Origin: Climacteris rufus
Lineage: Eukaryota; Chordata; Aves; Passeriformes; Climacteridae
Length of the DNA: 64,000 nucleotides
Reading direction: 5' to 3'
Assembly: GCA_013398175.1 (NCBI GenBank)
Contig: VZRZ01000462.1
Coordinates: 6,339-70,338 of the forward strand
The notes under the pieces are model-generated. The model saw only the letters and a list, made by a program, of their open reading frames with translations, did not search any database and was not told where the DNA came from. Each line of letters starts with the position of its first letter. The first letter of the stretch is position 1. Made by a program: the position numbers and the translations under genes. Shown piece by piece: positions 52,201 to 61,200 of this stretch.

Positions 52201-55200
52201 GGGACCATAAATGCATTCCAGTCAGTACAGGGACATTTGTGTATTCATGAGAGTGTGTGTGTGTCCTTTGTGCCTGCAAGCAAAGTGAAACTTTTGTTCC
52301 TTCTTCCTAATTCAATTTCTTGCTCTATTGTGCCCATCAGGTTTTTTATACTAACAGTAGCAACCTTTTGTTGTGTAGATTGAGAAACCATAGTCATCAG
52401 TGTGGTTAGGTAATCATGTTTTGATAGCACATTCTTGTTTTTCTTCTTCTCTTACTTCTAGAATGATGGGTGATGCTTCTGCCAGCATAGTCATCTCAAA
52501 TCAGTAGGACTTAAAAATCACATGTCAAATATTTCACTTATACTTTGTCATGACAGCACAGCTCATACCTCATTCATAGTTCAACAGTATTTCAGGAACA
52601 AGCACGTGATCTGCATGACTTGTGAGGCAAATGCAAGCAAATTGAGCACAATCAAAATGTTTCATAGAGCAATCTTTGTGCTCAACCTCTGCCTCAAAAC
52701 ACCATGGAACTGATGAAGCAGTACTGCTCATGGTCTACTGGCAGACATGCATCTTCAACATTTGGGTTGAAACACACTTTCTGTAGAGGCTGTTCTTTTA
52801 AAAACTTGCAGTTTTCCTAGCAATCTAGCCTTATGTGATATGGGTTCCTGTAACAAAAGTTAATAGAATTTTATTGAGGGATTGGCAGTAGCTTACTTAG
52901 CAGTAAGTGAACCTGTTTGTTTGAGACCTTATTTCTGACAAGACCAGGTAGATGGATGTATCCTGTGAGCTGCTGGTCTTCTCTTCCATCACCTCTCTAG
53001 GCCAATTTCTGGAAGTGTGATAGCTTTATTTAGGAATGTTGGAAATTCTTTAATGGCATGTTTTCATTTTTTTAAATAACCTGTATTGCTAAAACTCAAG
53101 TGCTGTAAGTAAAGCTGCATATTCAGTGGTCTTAGAAAGTTTCTGTCTGAATCAGATACCTTTTTATTTTTTTTTTTCACATACATGGGATTTTGTTTTT
53201 TGGTGGGTGGGGTTTTGTGCTGGTTTTGGCTGCGATGGAGTTAATTTTCTTCACAGCAGCTGGCATGGTACAGTGTTTTGGATCTGTGCTGAAAGCAGTG
53301 TTGATAATACAGAAATGCTTGGCTATTGCCAAGCAGCACTTGCACAGAGCCAAGGCCCTTTCTGCTCCTCCCATGACCCCTCCAGTGGGGAGGCCAGGGG
53401 TGCACAAGGGTCGAAAGAGGACACAGGCAGGAAAGTTGACCCCAGCTGACCACAGAGACATTCTAGACCACATGGCATCATGCTCAGCATGCAAAGTGGG
53501 GTGCAGAAGAATGAAGGAGGGACTTTTGCAGTTATGGCATTTGTCAGCCCAAGTAACTGTCACATATGATGAAGCCATTTTTCCTAGAGATGGCTGAACA
53601 CCTGCCAACCCATGGGCAGCAGTGAATGACTTCCTTATTTTGATTCGCTTGTGTGCACAGCTTTTGCTTTCCATTATAAATTCTCTTTATTTTAACTCGT
53701 GGGTTTTCTTACTGTTAATCTTCTGATTCTTCTGCCATCAGAGAGTTAAGTGAGTGACTGTAGAGGCTTAGTTGCCAGCTGGGGCTAAACCACAGCAGTT
53801 GTGTTTTTTTCACTGGGTTTTGGGGTGTTTTTTGTACCAATTGCTGCAGCAGCATTCTCTCTGAGAGCAAGTTTCATCAGAAACTTTGTTGAGGATTTTT
53901 TGTTGATGCTGGTTTAGTGAGGATTAGATTTGTTGAGGTTTCTTTCTTTAACTATATGCGAGATGCATTTGAGTTTTTAGTATCCTCTATACTGTTGGAC
54001 TTCTGCCAGGTCAGTAGTATTTCAATTACTGCTTTCTGTTCAGGTGGACAAACTTGTGATAGAACTGGAACAGAGCCGTAACCTTAGCAGTACAATTGTA
54101 CACATTGATATGGATGCCTTCTATGCAGCTGTGGAAATGAGAGACAATCCAGAGCTGAAGGAAAAGCCTATTGCAGTGGGATCAATGAGTATGTTGGTAA
54201 GGCTGAATGTTAAACTAATACAGATATCAGTTACGTGAATTATAAGCCTAATAAACCATACAGTAGTAGCATAAATATAATGATGCTATTTTATGGGAAG
54301 TGTAGAAAACCCAAAAATAATAAAGGAAACAGCAGTTCTCAGACTTGCCCATGTAAGGTCACCTGGATTTTACTTTTCAGTAAAAAATGTACTAATGAAA
54401 ACTTAAAAGTATGTAAACAGACTGAAAGGCAGGAGGAGGGAGAGTGAAAATGCATATAGACTCTTAGCTTTGTCAGTCTTTTCTGTGTGGAGATATGTGA
54501 TTAGAAGTTTATTATTTAATACTAAACTTAAAGAAAAAGTTGATTACTGAACACTAAACTTATTTCATCTCTCTTAAGTCCACCTCAAATTACCATGCTA
54601 GGAGATTCGGTGTGCGTGCAGCCATGCCTGGATTTATTGCTAAGAGGCTATGTCCACATCTAACTATAGTACCACTAAACTTTGAAAAATATGGCAAAGT
54701 GAGTAAAGAGGTAAGTCTGAAAGTGGTCTCTAACCCAAACTCAGTGTACTTGTTTTTAGACTTTGTCTATAACAGCAGTTTTGTTATGTCAGTAATGTCA
54801 AACAAAATATTGGTGCTTTTGGGCAAGGAAATGCAAAGGCATTACACTTACCCAATCTGTCCATTTTACTGAAGTTCGTAGTGATGCTGACAGAAGTTTT
54901 GAAAACCTCTGTGTAGTGAGCTAGTGGTAGAACTTGAGCTTTATTATTCTTAAAAGTTCAAAACTATGGAGCATTTTCTAATTTTTAGGATGTTGCGAGT
55001 ACATAAGAAGCATGGAGATAATTTCATACAATGCATAATCATAATTTTGAATCCTAGTTACTGGAGAGAAAAGCGAAGAGCATTACTGGCTTCCAAATAC
55101 AGATTATTTTTTTAAAAAGAAGGGACTTGATAGAGCAAAAGAAATAGGGAGAAAAGAAATAATATTTTGCTTTAATGGAAGTAGTTTTACTTAGTGCCAG

Positions 55201-58200
55201 AGGAAGTAGTTATGATACCTAAAAACTGGTTTTTAAAAAAAAGGAAAAAAAGATCTTTTGTATATTTTAAATCAAACCAGTGGATGACACAAGTCTCCTA
55301 AAGTTAATAAAATTATGTCAGGCCTTTCTTAAAATTTATTTTTATGTAGCCTCAGCCCCTTCACATATATAAAGTAAGTTTGATCTTACTTGATTTTTTT
55401 CACTTCTGTAAAAAAAAAAGCATATATAAATATGTGGTTTTTGGAATGGATATGAACTTGTAAAGGATCTTTGATTTCATGATGTGTGTTTCATTTTTTG
55501 TTTGATAGTGTAAAGTATTAAAGTATTAAAGATTTGTCTTGATTTGGATTTTTAGTTATCTTTTTGGCTTGGAATTTGGGTTGAAAATATTTAATTTTGT
55601 CATTTAAAATTCATTAGTGAATCCTATCTTTATTAGATTTCAGAAGGATGAAGTGCATGTGGACAAATGTTGTAATACCTAAGTATTTGACCCAAACTGA
55701 TAGGAAAAAAAAATGACATGGTCAGATTATTCTCCATGTTTAAAAAAAAAAAAAAAAAAAAGGAGGAGAGATAGTAGAGCTTTTATTTTGACCATTTAAT
55801 TCATTATGTTTCCTTCTAGGAAGATGGACTTATCACTAAAGATTTTCCAACAGGTTTTGTCCGTGGCATTAAGCACTGCTCTAAAACATTGTCTGTAACT
55901 TTAGTTTTAATGTAGTTTAAAACTTAGGTTTTTGTTGTTGCTGATGGTTTTTTTTAACCTTAGTATATGTGACGTCTGACACACTGTGCACAGAAAGCTG
56001 CATCAGCTCATCTGCTTTGCCGAGTTTCCAGATCCTCAGAGTTTTGTTCAGGTGGTTGCTGTAATGTCCGTGAACCTAGTGGCTGTGGAGTTCTTATACA
56101 CTGCTCTTAGTGGCCTTTGCAGTAAAATACACTGCTCAAAATCTTTTTGGTTCTAACTTACTATTAGTATCTTGCTACTTGTGAGAAGCACTACTGTAAT
56201 TTTATAATATCAAGAAATATTTTGTTCTATAAGTATCTTTAATATTTATTGATAATCTTGAAATTTCAGAGTACATTTGTTCATGCCCTAATTTTATGTC
56301 AGGATCTGCTCTTACAGTAACAAGGTTTTAAATTCTCACTATCTGTTTATAAAGGTAAGAGGAATACTGGCTGAATATGATCCCAATTTTATGGCTATGG
56401 GCCTAGATGAAGCCTACCTGAACATAACAGAGCACTTGGAGGCAAGGCTGAACTGGCCTGAAGATAGGAGAAGATTCTTTTTTAATACAGAAAACACTAC
56501 AGGAAGAGGTAAGCAGATTACTCACTTTTCATGAGGTCACCTGACACTGAGGAAACAGACAATTTCTTTTAGGGATTCTAGGCAGAACCATGATGGCACT
56601 AAATTATAGTTAGAATTTAAGTTTTATTTTCCATAGCAGAATGTCACTGTTACTGTAGTACAGAATTTATTATTAGAAGGGCATGAGATTTCTACAAGCA
56701 GAATCAGTGTAGTGCAATCTAAAAGTAGCAAAAGAAAGAATTTATAATACAATACAACCTGGACCCTCTGCAGATTGGGTTGAATGATAGCACATGGTTT
56801 GCTGTGTCTATATAACAATCATAATCTGTACTCAAAAATCATATAAAAGAACATGAGTCACTCCCTCAATCCTCAGAGGAAGCAGATGAGGGCAGAGGTG
56901 TCCCTGGCTGTCAGGGTGTCCCAGTGTCTCTGTCCAGTGGAAGCTCTGATCTGAATTCCCCCTTAGGACCCATCACAGGTGGGATTTACAGACAGACAGT
57001 GCTCTTTGGGCTGAGACAGGCAGTGCCATGGGGGCTGAGACAGACAGTGCCATGGGGGCTGAGACAGACAGTGCCATGGGGGCTGAGACAGACAGTGCCA
57101 TGGGGGCTGAGATAGACAGTGCTGTGGGGGCTGAGACAGGCAGTGCTCTGGGGGCTGAGACAGACAGTGCCATGGGGGCTGCAGGCAGTGCTGTGGGGGC
57201 TGCAGCTTCCCACTGCTGCATCAGGGTCATCCACAGGACTGGGCTGGCCGGGTGTAGGGACATGCAGGCGGGCAAGGAAGGGAGTGAACACGGCACCAGG
57301 AAATGGCTGCCTGCCTTGTGAAATGGTGTATGTCATGCTAACCACGTTACCAGGGGTTGGGAGCAGCGAGTGTCAGTCACATATAAGCTTCAGATAAGCT
57401 GCACCCATTGAAAGGGTAGATACTTAAGTTCTACCGTAATTTGTTCTCCCACATATTTTCTACTTCCAATTTAGTTTACAGGTTACCTTCCTCTATTGCT
57501 GACCTGTGAATAAAAGGTATGCTGCTAATGATTTGAACTTGGCAGATTTGTTTTCTTTTAATGGAAATAAAATGTTTGAAAGGTGGTACTAGGTTTTCTA
57601 AACCAAATGGCATGGTTTAGGTCTGCATTACAATTCAACATGATAATTTTGGAAATAAGTAGTAGGAGCACTGCAGGATTTATAGTAATGTTCAAGATAT
57701 TACTGGATTTCACTTGGCTCTGGAAGATGGAGTTGGAACTGCATCCACAATTATATATCCAGTTGGGAATATCAGAAGAGAAGGAGTCATACAAATGTCT
57801 GAATGATGCACAAACTGTAACATTTATACTATCTCTATTCAAAATTTTTCCAACAGTCAGTAAGAGAATAATCAAGTGTACACTACTACAGAAAAGCATT
57901 AATAAAATAGAAGGCAACAAACTAGCGTAGTCTTTACAAAATCAGTATCACTGATGTGTAGTCATGTGCTTCTTCATACTTTCCTGATAACTTTTTTCCT
58001 CTGAAACACAAACAAGTGCTCAGAATGTGAAATTGTAACAGTAATGTTTGTAGAGTCAGACAAAGGGCTACTGATATTACTTGTTGTGCTATGACTGCAG
58101 TTGAAAATGAGAAGCTTACCAGGCTGATCATTTTAGAACCAGATATTCCAGAACCCTAATTTTATTTGGAGAATATTGAAAAAAATTCTGTGGAAAATTT

Positions 58201-61200
58201 TAATTTCCCCCCAAACAAGAGAGCGTCTGGCCTTCAATCTGATACGAAACAAAAATAATCCCAAAATCTTGATGGTTTTGCTAGAGCAGCAAGCTGTTAA
58301 ACCTTTTTGCTTTTCTGGAAGTTATGTCCAGTCTCCTGGGCAATTCCTCCAGTCTCAGCCAAGCTCAAATCATGTTAAAAACAAAGCAGTTATGACTCTC
58401 CAGTTTTAAAAAAACCAGCGCCCTTGCTTTCTCTAAATGACAACAGAAATAAATAGAACTACTGAAGCCACTCCAGAAGGAAATCGGTGTGTTTGATATG
58501 GATGTATTAATTCTTTGTGTTTCTATCTAACTTAGATACAGATGATGTGAATATGTCTGTCAGATTCAATGAAGGTGAAGGCTCTTCTTCACCAGTACTG
58601 TTCGAAGACAATACACCTGTGATGGGTGACCACCTTGAACAAAGAGATCTGTCAGTGGAAAAGTCAGTTGTCTTTGGAACTTCTGCAGAGGAAGTTGTGA
58701 AGGAAATTCGCTTTAGGATTGAGCAGAAAACTCAACTGACTGCCAGTGCAGGTATTCAGACACATATGAATGATAATAAATCTTTGTATTTCCATAGTGT
58801 CTTCTACTTTTAATCTGAGAGGTCATTAATTAAGTTTTTAGCCTTATCACAGCATTCTGGTGCAAAGAAATATTCTGGTTTTGAAGGTCTGCAAAGACTG
58901 TGACTTTCAATTATTTCAAGAGATGTCATGGCTATGAAAGCCACTGCGGGGTTTAGTTCTCCTTTTTTTCTCTTTGAAAGAGTTACATCATCTTTTTGCT
59001 TCTTTCATCTTGAAATATAAGTAAGCAGTGTGGAAGAATGATGAGTGCACTGGAGCTAATCTTAGCACAGGTGGTTGTTATTCTAGTGCGTCATGTAAAT
59101 CATTTTTGTCACACAGGATGTCATAGTGAAATCTGTCACTGGTTACTAAACTGCTCTTACATTGAATAGCAGACCTCTGTTGTTACATATTATAACTTCT
59201 CCACACTGTTCCTTGCTTAAAGCAATATCAAAATACATTAAAATGTTAGTTCTCTGAGAAGTAAATATATGTTGAAGTTAATAAATTCTTCAGTAGCTTT
59301 TTAATATTTACCAATCAAATTTTATATCTTGACTTAAGGCAACCCACCTTTAAATCTCCGCTATTTTGATTCACCTAAAACCAGTGTATGTCCTAAGCCA
59401 CTTTGTTTGGATGCCATCCAAACTGCTTTGTGAACCAGGTCAGCAAGGTGTCAGGCAATGGTGAGCTTTTTGAAGCAGCTGCAGAAGGTCAGGAAAATGT
59501 GGAATATAAGCAGAGGTGAAGAAACAGCTAGTAAGAAGAAGCAGGGTGAGACCCCCTTCTGTGTATGTTATCTCACCAGTAATAGCAAAATAACTATTTT
59601 GTTTATTAAAATTTTGTCTTCGTAAAGGATAAGTTAGTGTTTAGAAAACAGACATCACTTTGATAAGTGCAAACAGGGGTCTTAGGCTGAAAAATGAAAA
59701 ACAATTATAAGGGCAACTGAAAAAGTACTATAATCAATAATAAATAGAGTTATTTCTACCATCTTGAGTAATATGTTATATCATTGAGCAAATGAAAATT
59801 TAGACCACTAGGGATTTATGAAAGAGTTATTCTAGTTTTCTTGCTAAACCAATTCCAGAGTTCATTTGTAGAAAGAGTTACTTTGATAGAAAAGAGCCAC
59901 ACCTCCTCATTCCTTCAGTGTTTATGAAATGTATATATAAATTTCTAAATTATTACAGTCATAATAAAATTTAATACTTTTTGTGAAAAAAAGTCTTTTT
60001 GCTGAAATACAAGGAAGAAAAGTCTCCTTCTTACTAGGAGTTCATTTTAAGCATTTCCTTTCTTACTGTGATCACCATCATAGAAGTGTTGAATCATGTA
60101 ACTGGTATTTTTAAGGACTTGATATTTAACTCCTCTTGATTTTTTAGTGCATGCTGTGTTATACTATCTTTAAATAGGAAGTAAACTTTATTTAATCTAC
60201 TACATGTATTCATGTTCTTTCATAACTGTCACAAAATTTCTTTGCAGAATTGTATCAAATCTGGCTGTCAGTTATCATCATCTTTTTCCTTATTGTAGTC
60301 TTTGCCAAATATGTAGGCTATTGTCGCACTTAGGACACGAAAGAACCACACAGACATGTTGAAGAGAGGAGTCCAGGCTGCAGGCCAAAAACCTCTGCGC
60401 AGGACTGGCCTCGCACTTTATTTTATATATCCTCTAGAAACCACAGTGGATTGGAGGGAGAAATAGCCAGCTCTCCATCACACTGGTCAAAGGAATTATC
60501 CATCAAATTTCTCTGCCCAGGAGAAAGGAATTCAAACAATAGAACGCAGAAAAACATGGCTGTGTTTACAGAGAGTGTGTGATAAACTGTTACAGAAGAA
60601 TGAAAACATCGAAGAACTGCAAAACTCAGGGCAACAGGCTATTCTTTTGCTTTTAAATATTATACAGTTGAAATTAAACTTTGGCTTGTATTTTTTTAAA
60701 ACACCATGATTGTTTGTTTGTTTGTTTGTTTGTTTTTAAGGAATAGCACCAAATACAATGTTAGCAAAAATGTGCAGTGATCGTAATAAACCTAACGGGC
60801 AATACAGAATTGCTCCTGAGAGACAAGCAGTGCTAGACTTCCTAAAAGATTTGCCCATTAGAAAGGTAAGAGGCACAATGACGTTTAGTATGCTGTCACG
60901 TAATGTATTCTAAAAGCAAGATTTCTACTGAAAAGATATATTTTTCTAGGTAATCTGCCACGTTGTGTTTGATTCAAATTGTTTTTGGTTATGGATCTAC
61001 AAATTCAAAGTTTCCAGTATAATGTTACATACTCTTTTTTAGGTACCAGGTATTGGGAAAGTAACAGAGAAGATGTTAAAAGCCCTTGGAATTGTGACTT
61101 GCTCAGAACTTTACCAGCAGAGGGCGCTGCTTTCTCTTCTTTTTTCAGAAGTGTCTTGGCGTAATTTCTTGGATATTTCCCTTGGTTTGGGCTCAACACA

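Larger units (their letters stand above)
48808..54043 (+). other. POLK: POLK intron 3, 5.2 kb
   Basis: Contains a GTTT-rich tract (50782-50865), a TTTG-type tract near 51845 and the ERVL-type LTR at 53216-53797. The rest is featureless AT-rich sequence. Confidence 0.8.
58752..60740 (+). other. POLK: POLK intron 7, 2.0 kb
   Basis: Most of it (58752-60321) is AT-rich with no recognised feature. The right end holds a compact LTR (60322-60636) and a TTTG repeat (60711-60738) directly before exon 8. Confidence 0.85.

Noticed and set aside
53177..53674. 165-codon minus-strand frame and overlapping plus-strand frames
   Set aside because: They lie across a solo LTR and its flank; LTRs of this type carry no protein gene and the frames resemble nothing.
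55742..55761. Run of 20 A as a possible retrotransposon or processed-gene tail
   Set aside because: No element body or target duplication is visible before it; birds have few poly(A)-tailed retrocopies, so it is treated as a simple run.
56973..57345. Repetitive open frames on both strands at the minisatellite
   Set aside because: A 24-bp unit without stops is open in any frame; it is intronic with no splice support.
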